Assembly: GCF_023243115.1 (NCBI RefSeq) | Contig: NZ_CP085081.1 | Location: 2,294,001-2,358,000 of the forward strand | DNA: 64,000 nt | Origin: Sediminicoccus sp. KRV36 | GTDB taxonomy: Bacteria; Pseudomonadota; Alphaproteobacteria; Acetobacterales; Acetobacteraceae | Reading direction: 5' to 3' | Program-made: the position numbers and the translations under genes | Notes under the pieces: generated by a model | Database searches by the model: none | Told to the model about the DNA's origin: nothing | Seen by the model: the letters and a program-made list of their open reading frames with translations, nothing else | Part shown: in pieces, positions 43,476-52,442 of the stretch | How the letters are laid out: the number at the start of each line of letters is the position of its first letter | Numbering within the stretch: position 1 is the first letter of the stretch

Positions 43476-43913
43476 TCAATCGCCCGCGACGGCGGCACCT
43501 GCCGCGCGCAGGGCTGGCGGCAGCGGGACAGTCTCGGATTGCGCCGCGCGCTTCACATAGACATGGGTGAAATGCCCCTCCGCCGCCGCCTGATCCTCAT
43601 CATTGCGGAACAGCGCCAGCGCATAGGTGATCGAGGAGGTGCCAAGCCGCGTGACGCGCAGCCCGCCCGTGACCTCATCCGGGAAGGCGAGGGGCGCGTG
43701 ATAGCGGCAGCCGGTCTCGACCACGAGGCCGACATGCGGGCTGCTGCCCAGATCCAGCACGCCATGCGCCAGCAGGAAGCGCGCCACCAGCGTGTCGAAG
43801 AAGCTGTAATGCTGGACGTTGTTCATGTGGCCGTAGATGTCATTGTCCATCCAGCGCGTGGCCATGGCCAGGAACCAGCGATAATCGGCGCGGCGGCCGG
43901 GCGGCGCCCTCAC
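43476..43913 (-). CDS. Acyl-CoA thioesterase, 4HBT hotdog family
   Basis: A 145-residue hotdog thioesterase with TRWMDNDIYGHMNNVQHYSFFDT near residues 19-41, the Asp-containing 4HBT/YbgC active-site pattern. It is coupled by GTGA to the NMT1/THI5-like gene upstream, so the two proteins may act together. Substrate unknown. Distinct from the thioesterase at 2183. Confidence 0.85.
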   Translation of the reverse strand: MRAPPGRRADYRWFLAMATRWMDNDIYGHMNNVQHYSFFDTLVARFLLAHGVLDLGSSPHVGLVVETGCRYHAPLAFPDEVTGGLRVTRLGTSSITYALALFRNDEDQAAAEGHFTHVYVKRAAQSETVPLPPALRAAGAAVAGD

Positions 43914-44824
43914 GCCCCCACCTTGCTGGCGAGGGCCTCCGTCACCACCGCCTCATCCACGCAGATGTCGAAATCGGGGATATGCGTCAGGCGCTGGGCG
44001 CGGATCATTGCCTCGCCCAGCGCCTGGAAGGCGGCGCGCGGCATATGCGGCCCATCCGTCCACAGGCCGGCCGCCCGGTAGCGCGCGACGGCGCGCTCGC
44101 GCGTGGCGTGAGGCAGGTCGGGGAAGCGGGCTTCCAGCAGGGTGGCGATTTCGGCGATGGGGGCCGTCTCCATCCAGCGCAGTGTCTCGGAGAGTGCTCG
44201 CACCATGCCGCGCATGGTCTCGCGCCGGGCGCTGAGCGTGGCGGTGGTGCTGTAGAGCGAGCTGTAGGCCATCGGGCCCGTGCTGGCCTGGCTGAACCAG
44301 ACCGAGCCGCCGGCCTCCTCCACGGCCGAGGCGAAGGGCTCGAAGACCTGGATCGCATCGAGCTTGCCGGCCAGCAGGGAGGCCACATTCTCCGCCATGG
44401 TGCCGGCTGCGCGGTCCTTCACGGGCCGGCCGCCGGCGCGTGCCACGGCATCGGCCAGGCACCAGACGGGGGTGGGAACCTCGGTGACGAGGCCGAGCCG
44501 GAAGCCGTTGAGCTCCGCCAGATGCAGCCCCTCGCGGGCGGAGCGCCCCATGATCAGGAAGGGGTCGCGCATGATGACGGCGCAGAAGGCCGTGAGCGGC
44601 GATCCGGGGTCCGCCGCGCGGTGCTGCATGACGCGCATCGGCCCGCTCCAGGCGAGGTCGGCCCGGCCTTCCAGCACGGCTTCGGCGGCCAGGGTGGGGG
44701 TGCCTGCCGTCTCCATCCGCAGGTCGATGCCCTGGCGGATGAAGGCGCCACGCGCCTCGGCCAGGTAATAGGGGGCGTAGAACAGGGCGCGGAAGGGCTC
44801 GGCGAGGATCAGTGTGTCTTTCAT
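43910..44824 (-). CDS. NMT1/THI5-like protein without a signal peptide
   Basis: A 304-residue protein with the NMT1/THI5 solute-binding fold. The start reads TLILAEPFRALFYAPYYLAE and continues with GRADLAWSGP; no hydrophobic leader precedes it. Most relatives are exported receptors, so this one may be cytoplasmic, or the fold is used enzymatically as in THI5-type thiamine-precursor synthases. The His/Cys suicide motif of eukaryotic THI5 is not seen. Not next to ABC permease genes; coupled by GTGA to a thioesterase. Confidence 0.75.
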   Translation of the reverse strand: MKDTLILAEPFRALFYAPYYLAEARGAFIRQGIDLRMETAGTPTLAAEAVLEGRADLAWSGPMRVMQHRAADPGSPLTAFCAVIMRDPFLIMGRSAREGLHLAELNGFRLGLVTEVPTPVWCLADAVARAGGRPVKDRAAGTMAENVASLLAGKLDAIQVFEPFASAVEEAGGSVWFSQASTGPMAYSSLYSTTATLSARRETMRGMVRALSETLRWMETAPIAEIATLLEARFPDLPHATRERAVARYRAAGLWTDGPHMPRAAFQALGEAMIRAQRLTHIPDFDICVDEAVVTEALASKVGA

Positions 44825-44932
44825 GCGGGCAGCATGCGGCGGATTCGGCGCCGATTCCACTCCTCCGCCCGAAGTTGGGGCTTCGCTCGCGGCGCGGGTG
44901 CGGCTATCAGGAAGGCTTAACCTGCCGCTGGG

Positions 44933-45712
44933 ATGCACTTGGACCCGATGACCGCCGCTGCGAGGCCCGCCTCGTCCCCTGAAACCTTCCGCCTGCGCGG
45001 GAGCAATTACAGCCTGCTCACGCTGCGTTTGCTGACCGGGGATGTGCAGGCGGTGCTGCCGGCGCTGGGGGATCAGTTCCGCAAGGCGCCGGGTTTCCTG
45101 CGTTTCGCGCCCATCGCCATCGGCCTGGACGACCTGGGCGGCGAGCAGGTGGATTTCCCCGCGCTGATCGCGGGGCTGCGCGCGCTGGAAATCCTGCCCA
45201 TCGGCGTGGTGGGCGGCCCGCAACTGCTGCGCGCCTCGGCCGCCGGGGCGGGGCTGCCCACGCTGCGCCCGGCCGGCCAGCGCGAGACGGAGGTGGAGGC
45301 GCCATCGCCCGTGGCCGCCCCCGCCATGGCGGCACCCCCTGTGGCCATTGCGCCGACACCCGAAGCGCGGCCCGCCCCGGCCGCCAAGACCATGGTGGTC
45401 AGCCAGAACATCCGCGCCGGCCAGCGCATCTACGCCGAGGGCAGTGACCTCATCATCATCGGCTCCGTCAATGCGGGTTCCGAGGTGATCGCGGATGGCA
45501 ACATCCACATCTACGGCGCCCTGCGCGGCCGCGCCGTGGCGGGCGCCAGCGAAGATGGCACGGCGCGCATCTTCGCGCAGAATTTCGACCCGGAGCTGGT
45601 GGCCATTTCCGGGTTCTACGCGGTGCGGGAGGGGCTGACCTCCACATCCATCGGCCGCGGGGTGCAGGTGCGCCTCGATGGCGAGCAATTGCGGTTCGAC
45701 CCCTTTGGTTGA
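44933..45712 (+). CDS. minC: Septum site-determining protein MinC
   Basis: A 259-residue division inhibitor. An N-terminal FtsZ-inhibiting domain (about 18-110) is joined by an Ala/Pro-rich linker to a C-terminal beta-helix (about 155-258) with IRAGQRIYAEGSDLIIIG, GNIHIYGALRGRAVAG and ARIFAQNFDPELVAISGFY, the dimerisation and MinD-binding face. Either ATG 44933 or 44948 may be the start; neither has a strong ribosome site. Followed by minD after 57 bp and minE by overlap, the normal order. Confidence 0.92.
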   Translation: MHLDPMTAAARPASSPETFRLRGSNYSLLTLRLLTGDVQAVLPALGDQFRKAPGFLRFAPIAIGLDDLGGEQVDFPALIAGLRALEILPIGVVGGPQLLRASAAGAGLPTLRPAGQRETEVEAPSPVAAPAMAAPPVAIAPTPEARPAPAAKTMVVSQNIRAGQRIYAEGSDLIIIGSVNAGSEVIADGNIHIYGALRGRAVAGASEDGTARIFAQNFDPELVAISGFYAVREGLTSTSIGRGVQVRLDGEQLRFDPFG

Positions 45713-45769
45713 GCCCATGATCCATTCACGCTTTGCGACCCCGCATGAGCCCCCACGAAGGAACACCAC

Positions 45770-46591
45770 ATGGCGCAAGTGATCGTCGTCACATCGGGCA
45801 AGGGGGGTGTCGGCAAGACCACCAGCTCCGCCGCCTTCGCCACCGGCCTCGCGCAGCGCGGCAAGAAGACCGTCGTCATTGATTTCGATGTCGGCCTGCG
45901 CAACCTCGACCTCATCATGGGCGTCGAGCGGCGGGTGGTGTTCGACATCGTCAATGTCGTCCAGGGCGAGGCGAAGCTCTCCCAGGCGCTGATCAAGGAC
46001 AAGCGGGTGGAGGGGCTCTCCATCCTCCCCGCCTCGCAGACGCGGGACAAGGATGCGCTGACCAAGGAAGGCGTGCAGTCCATCATCGAGGAGCTGTCGA
46101 AGGATTTCGACTACATCCTGTGCGACAGCCCCGCCGGTATCGAGAAGGGCGCGCTGCTGGCCCTGTATTTCGCAGACCAGGCGATCGTCGTCACCAATCC
46201 CGAAGTCAGCTCGGTGCGCGACAGCGACCGCATCCTGGGCGTGCTGCAATCCCGCACCCGCCGCGCCGAGCAGGGCAAGGACCCGGTGAAGCAGCATCTG
46301 CTGCTCACGCGCTACGACCCCGCCCGCGTGGAGCGTGGCGAGATGCTGAAGCTGGAGGATGTGCTGGAAATCCTCGCCATCCCGCTGCTGGGCGTGATCC
46401 CGGAGAGCGAAAGCGTGCTCAAGGCCTCCAACTCCGGCAATCCGGTCATCATGGATGCCGAGAGCCTCGCGGGCCAGGCCTATGCCGATGCCGTCGCGCG
46501 CTTCCTCGGCGAGGAGAGGCCGCATCGCTTCATCGAAGTGGAAAAGAAGAAGGGCCTCTTTGGGCGCCTCTTTGGCGGGAGGGCAGCATGA
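45770..46591 (+). CDS. minD: Septum site-determining protein MinD
   Basis: A 273-residue ParA-type ATPase: deviant Walker A KGGVGKTTS at 11-19 with both signature lysines, DFDVGLRNLDLIMGVERR, and a C-terminal amphipathic membrane helix (KKKGLFGRLFGG). MinD recruits MinC to the membrane and is cycled by MinE to keep division at midcell. The gene's stop overlaps the minE start by ATGA. Confidence 0.96.
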   Translation: MAQVIVVTSGKGGVGKTTSSAAFATGLAQRGKKTVVIDFDVGLRNLDLIMGVERRVVFDIVNVVQGEAKLSQALIKDKRVEGLSILPASQTRDKDALTKEGVQSIIEELSKDFDYILCDSPAGIEKGALLALYFADQAIVVTNPEVSSVRDSDRILGVLQSRTRRAEQGKDPVKQHLLLTRYDPARVERGEMLKLEDVLEILAIPLLGVIPESESVLKASNSGNPVIMDAESLAGQAYADAVARFLGEERPHRFIEVEKKKGLFGRLFGGRAA

Positions 46592-46872
46592 GCTGGCTGA
46601 ATTTCTTCCGCAAGGAGCGCGAGGACAAGGGCACGGCCGTCACGGCCAAGGACCGGCTGCAGGTCATCATCAGCCATGAGCGCGTCAGCCGCGGCAAGGA
46701 GGATTTCCTGCCCAAGCTCCAGCAGGAGCTGGTCGCCGTGGTGGCGCGCTACGTCTCGATCGATCCGGGCAAGGTGCAGGTGAACCTGGAGCGTGGCGGG
46801 GATTTCTCCACCCTCGCCATTGATATCGAACTGCCCGGTCCGGCGGCAATGCCCGGCGGCCGCGCGGCGTGA
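46588..46872 (+). CDS. minE: Cell division topological specificity factor MinE
   Basis: A 94-residue protein: N-terminal membrane/MinD-binding part WLNFFRKEREDKG and AKDRLQVIISHERV, then the dimerisation domain (LQQELVAVVARYVSID). Coupled to minD by ATGA and, at its stop, to the next serine hydrolase gene by GTGA. The last dozen residues are Gly/Ala/Pro-rich. Confidence 0.95.
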   Translation: MSWLNFFRKEREDKGTAVTAKDRLQVIISHERVSRGKEDFLPKLQQELVAVVARYVSIDPGKVQVNLERGGDFSTLAIDIELPGPAAMPGGRAA

Positions 46873-47909
46873 ATGCGGCCTTGCGCGCCGCCACGGATTT
46901 CGCTGCGGCGCATGAAACGCCCTGGCCGCGCGATATCCTGGCGCATCTGGAAGCCGGCTTCTTCGAAGGCCCGCCCGACAATGCGGTGATCGGCCCGACG
47001 GCGCCGCGCGGCGGCCCGAATGGCGTGATCTTCCATCGCGGCCAGCGCGTGGCCGAATGGGGGGACCCGACGCGCGCGGACATGACCTTCAGCGTGGCGA
47101 AAAGCTACCTCGCCATCCTCGCGGGGCTTGCCGTGCAGGATGGCCTGCTGCCGGATCTCGATGCGAAGGTTTCGGCCCGCGTGCCGCATGAGGCTTTCGC
47201 CACGGCGCAGAACAGCGGCATCACCTGGCGGCACCTGCTGACCAACACCTCGGAGTTCGAGGGCACGCTGTTCGGCAAGAGCGACCTGATCGACCGTGGC
47301 CGCAACCTCGGCGTCGAAGGGCAGGGGGCCAAGCGCAGCCCGCGGCCGATGCAGCCGCCCGGCACCTACTGGGAATACAATGACGTCCGCGTGAATGCGC
47401 TGGCTCTGGCACTGCTGCACCTGTTCCGCCGGCCGCTGCCCGACATCTGGGCCGAGCGGATCATGGTGCCCATCGGTGCCGGCACAGGCTGGCAATGGCG
47501 CGGCTATTCCACCTCGCAGGTCGAGATTGACGGGCGGATGATCGAGAGTGTCTCCGGCGGCGGGCATTGGGGTGGCGGCATCATCATCAATGCCGAGGAC
47601 CAGGCGCGGGTCGGCCTGCTGGTGGCCCATGATGGCGAGTGGCAGGGCCAGCGGATCATCGCGAAGGAGTGGCTGGATCTCTGCCGCACGCCCTGTGCGC
47701 TGAACCCGCATTACGGCTTCCTGTTCTGGCTCAACACCGGCCGCACGAAATGGCCGGCGGCGAGCGAGGGCGCCGTCTGCTTCTCGGGTGCCGGCGGCAA
47801 CACCACCTGGATGGAGCCGGCGGAGGGGATTGTCGCTGTCTCGCGCTGGCTGGATGCGGCGCATCTGAATGCCTTCATGGGGCAGGTTCGCGCGGCTCTC
47901 GCGAATTAG
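46869..47909 (+). CDS. Serine hydrolase of the beta-lactamase (class C-like) family
   Basis: A 346-residue hydrolase with catalytic Ser75-Lys78 in FSVAKSYL and Tyr170 in EYNDVRVN. It resembles 6-aminohexanoate-dimer hydrolases, esterases and penicillin-binding-like enzymes; no signal peptide is seen, so it is probably cytoplasmic. The GTG start overlaps the minE stop (GTGA), tying its translation to a cell-division operon, which is unusual. A substrate cannot be given. Confidence 0.82.
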   Translation: MNAALRAATDFAAAHETPWPRDILAHLEAGFFEGPPDNAVIGPTAPRGGPNGVIFHRGQRVAEWGDPTRADMTFSVAKSYLAILAGLAVQDGLLPDLDAKVSARVPHEAFATAQNSGITWRHLLTNTSEFEGTLFGKSDLIDRGRNLGVEGQGAKRSPRPMQPPGTYWEYNDVRVNALALALLHLFRRPLPDIWAERIMVPIGAGTGWQWRGYSTSQVEIDGRMIESVSGGGHWGGGIIINAEDQARVGLLVAHDGEWQGQRIIAKEWLDLCRTPCALNPHYGFLFWLNTGRTKWPAASEGAVCFSGAGGNTTWMEPAEGIVAVSRWLDAAHLNAFMGQVRAALAN

Positions 47910-47948
47910 GGCTTGCAACCGGGCGTTGTGGATGAACACTGCATCCGC

Positions 47949-49472
47949 ATGAGCCTTGCCCGTATCGTGACCTTCGCTTTCGCCGGCATCAACGCCATCC
48001 CCGTGGAGGTCCAGGTCCAGCTGGCGCCTGGGTTGCCGGGCTTTCTGGTGGTCGGCCTGGCGGACAAGGCCGTGGGCGAATCGCGGGAGCGGGTGCGCGC
48101 CGCCCTGACCGGCCTCGGCCTCGCCCTGCCACCCAAGCGGGTGCTGGTGAACCTCGCCCCCGCCGATCTCGCGAAGGAGGGCAGCCATTATGACCTGCCC
48201 ATCGCGCTCGCCTTGCTGGCCGCCATGGATATCCTCCCGCGCGAGGATCTGGCGGGTTTCGCGGCATTGGGCGAATTGTCGCTGGATGGTTCCATCCTGC
48301 CCGTGGCCGGCGTGCTGCCGGCGGCATTGGGCGCCTCGCAGCGCGGCCTGGGGCTGATCTGCCCGGCGGCGCAGGGGGCGGAAGCCGCCTGGGCCGGGCG
48401 GGGCGAGGTGCTGGCCCCGGCCGACCTGCCCAGCATTCTCAACCATTTTCGCGGCGTGCAGGTGATGACCCCGCCCGAGCCGCCCCGGCTTCAGCGCGAG
48501 GATTGGCGCGGCCCTTGCCTGTCCGAGGTGAAGGGGCAGGAGGCAGCCAAGCGTGCCCTGGAAATCGCCGCCGCCGGTGGGCACAACCTTCTGATGATCG
48601 GCCCGCCGGGTGCCGGAAAATCCATGCTGGCCGCGCGGCTGCCCGGGCTGCTGCCGGAACTGACGCCGGGTGAGGCGCTGGAACTCTCCATGGTGCATTC
48701 GGTCGCCGGGCTGCTGCGCGAGGGCAGGCTGCTGACGCGCCCGCCCTTCCGCGAGCCGCATCATTCCGCGAGCCAGGCGGCGCTGATCGGCGGCGGTTTG
48801 CGCGCCAGGCCGGGCGAGATCAGCCTGGCGCATCACGGCGTCCTCTTTTTGGATGAGTGGCCGGAATTTCCGCGCCCCGCGCTGGAGGCGCTGCGCCAGC
48901 CGATGGAGACGGGGCGCGCCGTCATCGCGCGCGCCAATGCGCATGTGGAGTATCCCGCGCGCTTCCAATGCATTGCCGCCATGAACCCCTGCCGCTGCGG
49001 CTATCTGGGCGAGGCGGCGCGCGAATGCGCCCGCGCCCCCCGTTGCGGCGAGGAATATGCCGAACGCCTCAGCGGCCCCCTGCTGGACCGCATGGACATC
49101 ACCCTCGAGGTGCAGGCCGTGCCCGCGGCCGAACTCTCCCGCGCGCCGGCGGGCGAGACCACGCAAGCCATCGCGGCGCGCGTGCATGCGGCGCGCGACA
49201 TCCAGCGCGCCCGCTATGGCGAGGATGGCCCGCGCCACAATGCGGCGGCCGATGGCGCGATGCTGGAGGAACGGGCACTGCTCGACCAGGCCGCCCGGCA
49301 ATTGCTGGAACAGGCGGCGGAGCGGCTGGGGCTTTCGGCGCGGGGCTTTGTGCGCACCATCCGCCTGGCGCGCACCATTGCGGACCTGGCGGGCATGAAG
49401 ATCGTGCAGCGCGCCCATCTGGCCGAGGCGCTGGTCTATCGTGGCCGGCGGGGGATGCGCCGCGCGGCGTGA
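47949..49472 (+). CDS. comM: YifB/ComM-family AAA+ protein with Mg-chelatase-like domain
   Basis: A 507-residue protein. The N-terminal ChlI-type domain is at about 10-125 (including VGLADKAVGESRERVRAAL), Walker A GPPGAGKS at 218-225, and Walker B HHGVLFLDEWPEF near 300; NPCRCGYLG and ECARAPRC follow, a Cys-rich zinc-like site. The ComM group is a branch-migration helicase in natural transformation. Starts at an ATG 40 bp after the serine hydrolase stop. Confidence 0.9.
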   Translation: MSLARIVTFAFAGINAIPVEVQVQLAPGLPGFLVVGLADKAVGESRERVRAALTGLGLALPPKRVLVNLAPADLAKEGSHYDLPIALALLAAMDILPREDLAGFAALGELSLDGSILPVAGVLPAALGASQRGLGLICPAAQGAEAAWAGRGEVLAPADLPSILNHFRGVQVMTPPEPPRLQREDWRGPCLSEVKGQEAAKRALEIAAAGGHNLLMIGPPGAGKSMLAARLPGLLPELTPGEALELSMVHSVAGLLREGRLLTRPPFREPHHSASQAALIGGGLRARPGEISLAHHGVLFLDEWPEFPRPALEALRQPMETGRAVIARANAHVEYPARFQCIAAMNPCRCGYLGEAARECARAPRCGEEYAERLSGPLLDRMDITLEVQAVPAAELSRAPAGETTQAIAARVHAARDIQRARYGEDGPRHNAAADGAMLEERALLDQAARQLLEQAAERLGLSARGFVRTIRLARTIADLAGMKIVQRAHLAEALVYRGRRGMRRAA

Positions 49473-49505
49473 CGCGGGGGCCTGATCCGGGCTAAACCGC
49501 CCCTC

Positions 49506-51194
49506 GTGATTCGCGCGCCCCTCCTTGCCCTGGTTTTGCTGATGGCCGCGCCGGCCCTGGCGCAGCCCGTGATCGCGCAGAATCACATGGTCGTCACCTC
49601 GCATCCGGCAGCTTCGGAGGCGGGGCAAGCCATCCTGCGCGCCGGCGGTTCGGCGGTGGATGCGGCGATCGCGGTGCAGGCCGTGCTGACCCTGGTGGAG
49701 CCGCAATCCTCCGGCATTGGCGGCGGCGCCTTCCTGCTGCACTGGAACCCCGCGACCCGCGAACTCGCCACCTGGGACGGGCGGGAGACGGCGCCCGCGG
49801 CCGCGCGTGGCGACCTGTTCCTGCGCGACGGCCGGCCCATGGATTTCTTCGACGCCATCATCGGCGGCCGCGCGGTGGGCGTGCCCGGCGTGATGCGGAT
49901 GCTGGAGGAAGCCCACCGCGCCCATGGCAAGCTGCCCTGGGCCGAATTATTCGCCCCCGCCATCCGGCTGGCGGAGGAAGGCTTCCCTGTCTCGCCGCGC
50001 CTCGCACGCTTGCTGGCGGGTTTCGCCGGCACGCTGCGCCGCGATCCGGGGGCCCGGGCCATCTACTTCACGCCCGAAGGCGCGCCCCTGGCCGAGGGTG
50101 CCAGGCTGCGCAACCCGGCGCTGGCCGCCACCCTGCGCGCCATCGCCGAGGAGGGGGCCAATGCGCTGCATCGCGGCCCCATCGCGCAGGAGATCGTCCG
50201 CGCGGTGCGGGGCCACGCCAATCCCGGGCTGATGACCGCCGATGACCTGGCGGGCTATGCGCCGCATCGCGGGGCGGCGCTCTGCCTGCCTTATCGCGTC
50301 TTTGCGCTGTGCGGGCCGCCGCCGCCCTCGGGTGCCGCGGTGGTGCTGCAGATCATGGGCCTGCTCGGCCATTTCGATGTGGCGGGGCTGGATCCGGCGG
50401 GGCTGGATGCGGCGATGCTGATCAGTGAGGCCGGGCGGCTGGCCTTCGCGGATCGCAACCGCTTCATGGCCGACCCGGCCTTCATCCCGGTGCCGGTCAG
50501 TGGCCTGCTGGACGCGGCCTATCTCACGGCGCGGGCGCAGATGCTCTCGGCGGACCGCGCGATCGGCGCGCCGCAGCCCGGCAATCCGCGCCGCTACGGC
50601 CCGGCCCTCGCCAGCCAGCCGCCGCAGCCCGAGGGCGGGACGGCGCATATGTCCATCCTGGACGCCGAGGGCCGCGCCGTCTCGATGACGACGACGGTGG
50701 AGAGCGCCTTCGGCGCCCATGTCGTCGTGCGCGGGTTTTTCCTGAACAACCAGCTGAGCGATTTTTCCTTCCTGCCGGAGATGGATGGCCGGCCCGTGGC
50801 CAATCGCGTCGAGGGGGGCAAGCGGCCGCGCTCCTCGATGTCGCCCATGCTGGTGTTCCGGCAGGGGGAGCTGGAGGCGGTGGCGGGTTCACCGGGCGGC
50901 GCGCGCATCATCGGCTATGTCGCGCAGGCCCTGGCTGCCCTGCTGGACTGGAACATGGACCCGCAGGCGGCGTCGGCGCTGCCGCATGTCGGCGCCCTCA
51001 ACGCCGCGACCGAGCTGGAGCGGGGCACGGCGGCCGCCGGACTCGCGGCCGGGCTGATCGCGCGCGGTGCGCCGGTGGATCTGCATGAGATGAATTCCGG
51101 GCTGAACCTGATCCGCGTGCAGCGCCAGGGCGAGGTGCGGCGCTTGCTCGGCGGCACGGACCCCCGGCGCGAAGGGATGGTCGCGGGTGACTGA
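49506..51194 (+). CDS. ggt: Gamma-glutamyltransferase
   Basis: A 562-residue Ntn-hydrolase with a signal peptide (MIRAPLLALVLLMAAPALA), so periplasmic. The precursor is cleaved before Thr379 in EGGTAHMS, giving a large subunit (about 357 residues after signal removal) and a small one (about 184). SSGIGGGAFLL and the RPRSSMSPMLVF, AGSPGG stretches are family marks. The reaction hydrolyses or transfers gamma-glutamyl groups, for example from glutathione. Starts with GTG; no strong ribosome site seen. Confidence 0.92.
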   Translation: MIRAPLLALVLLMAAPALAQPVIAQNHMVVTSHPAASEAGQAILRAGGSAVDAAIAVQAVLTLVEPQSSGIGGGAFLLHWNPATRELATWDGRETAPAAARGDLFLRDGRPMDFFDAIIGGRAVGVPGVMRMLEEAHRAHGKLPWAELFAPAIRLAEEGFPVSPRLARLLAGFAGTLRRDPGARAIYFTPEGAPLAEGARLRNPALAATLRAIAEEGANALHRGPIAQEIVRAVRGHANPGLMTADDLAGYAPHRGAALCLPYRVFALCGPPPPSGAAVVLQIMGLLGHFDVAGLDPAGLDAAMLISEAGRLAFADRNRFMADPAFIPVPVSGLLDAAYLTARAQMLSADRAIGAPQPGNPRRYGPALASQPPQPEGGTAHMSILDAEGRAVSMTTTVESAFGAHVVVRGFFLNNQLSDFSFLPEMDGRPVANRVEGGKRPRSSMSPMLVFRQGELEAVAGSPGGARIIGYVAQALAALLDWNMDPQAASALPHVGALNAATELERGTAAAGLAAGLIARGAPVDLHEMNSGLNLIRVQRQGEVRRLLGGTDPRREGMVAGD

Positions 51195-51200
51195 ACAGCG

Positions 51201-51986
51201 ATGAGCCGTAGCATCGCGCGCTTTCTCTCGGGCCTGGTGCTGGCCGGCACGCGCCCCATGCGGCCACGCCGTGCCGCGGCGACGCGTGCGCTGGTCGCTG
51301 AAACCCTGCTGCAGCGCGTCACGGTGGAAACGCCGGCCGGGCCGGTCTGGGTGGAATGCCCCTCGGCCCGCGCGCTGCATGATCCGCAGGGCTTCGGCCA
51401 GGATGAGCCGGAGACGGTGGCCTGGATCATGGCGCTGCCGGCGGGCAGCGTGCTCTGGGATATCGGCGCCAATATCGGGCTCTACAGCCTGCTGGCCGCG
51501 CGGCGCGGGCTGCCGGTCCTGGCCTTTGAGCCTTCGGCCTCCAGCTTCGCCGCCATGGTCCGCAATATCGAGATCAATGGCTTCGATGATCGCATCGCCG
51601 CCTATTGCCTGGCCTTCGCGGAGCGGACGGCACTGGTCACGCTGAACATGGCCAGCACGGCGGCCGGGCATTCGATGCACAGCATCGAGGCGCGGGAAGG
51701 CGGGTTTCGCCAGGCCGTGCCAGGCTTCGCGCTGGATGATTTCATGGCGCATTTCGCGCCCACGCCGCCGGACGCCATCAAGCTGGATGTGGACGGGATC
51801 GAACCCGCGATCCTGCGCGGCGCGATGACGACGCTGGGCCGCCACGTCCGGGAGGTGCTGGTGGAGATTGACGGCGCCAATGCGGCGGCGGGCGGCAATG
51901 GCATTCCGGAAATCCTGGGCGCGTGTGGCTTTGCCGAAATCCCCATCGCGGGGGCCGCGCGCAACCGGCGCTTCACGCGCGGCTGA
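51201..51986 (+). CDS. FkbM-family methyltransferase
   Basis: A 261-residue SAM-dependent methyltransferase. The SAM site is WDIGANIGLYS (near 88-98) and the FkbM hallmark LDVDGIEPAILRGA near 194. It begins 6 bp after the ggt stop, so the two are probably co-transcribed. Family members methylate sugar or polyketide hydroxyls; this one's acceptor is unknown. A short 6-bp hairpin (51993-52007) follows. Confidence 0.85.
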   Translation: MSRSIARFLSGLVLAGTRPMRPRRAAATRALVAETLLQRVTVETPAGPVWVECPSARALHDPQGFGQDEPETVAWIMALPAGSVLWDIGANIGLYSLLAARRGLPVLAFEPSASSFAAMVRNIEINGFDDRIAAYCLAFAERTALVTLNMASTAAGHSMHSIEAREGGFRQAVPGFALDDFMAHFAPTPPDAIKLDVDGIEPAILRGAMTTLGRHVREVLVEIDGANAAAGGNGIPEILGACGFAEIPIAGAARNRRFTRG

Positions 51987-51992
51987 ACGCCG

Positions 51993-52007
51993 CCGGCAGG
52001 GTGCCGG
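51993..52007. terminator. Small hairpin after the methyltransferase gene
   Basis: CCGGCA, GGG and TGCCGG form a 6-bp stem with a three-base loop 7 bp after the stop. There is no U-tract. Convergent with the small gene at 52064. Confidence 0.35.
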
Positions 52008-52063
52008 ATCAGTGCCCCCGCCGCGCGAATCGGCCCGGGTCGGATCCCCGAGTTAAAACGCTG

Positions 52064-52303
52064 TCAGCCGCACTCGCAGCCAGGGGCCGGGGCCATGCTC
52101 TGGCGGGCGACGTGGTGATCCACCCATTCTGCGACCAGGCGCCGCGCTTCGGTGATCGAGGCTTCGGGGTGATGCACCCGGTAGAGCGTGGTGCAGGCCT
52201 GGAAAGCGGCCATATCCGTCGTGCCGACATCGCGCAGCTCGCGATAGGCGGTGACGACGGCGCGCTCGCAACGGCGGGCGATGTGGCTGAAATCGCGACC
52301 CAT
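52064..52303 (-). CDS. Small protein of unknown function
   Basis: A 79-residue charged, probably cytoplasmic protein (MGRDFSHIARRCERAVVTAY) ending in Cys-Glu-Cys-Gly. GGAGAG four bases before the ATG at 52303 supports this start over a longer frame. No family recognised. His- and Cys-containing residues are spread across it (VHHPEAS, DHHVARQ), a possible metal site. Convergent with the FkbM gene. Confidence 0.65.
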   Translation of the reverse strand: MGRDFSHIARRCERAVVTAYRELRDVGTTDMAAFQACTTLYRVHHPEASITEARRLVAEWVDHHVARQSMAPAPGCECG

Positions 52304-52442
52304 GATTCTCTCCAGTTGCGAGTCAATCGCAACAGAAGAAACCATAGCGACATCTGAACAGGCGTTCAAGTGAAGGGTGCGCAAGCCAGCAGCCTTGCCG
52401 GCCGAGAGGGCGGCCGGGCCTCGTGGATGCCACGCGCGGCGC

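Noticed and set aside
43910..46525. Very long minus-strand open frame (about 871 codons) antisense to minC and minD
   Set aside because: Only its last part (43910-44824) is a real gene. The rest is a G/C-rich antisense shadow of minC/minD with low-complexity His/Arg/Gly composition.
46749..49925. Minus-strand open frame of about 1058 codons
   Set aside because: It is antisense to the serine hydrolase, comM and ggt genes, each with clear motifs; its composition is that of a shadow frame.
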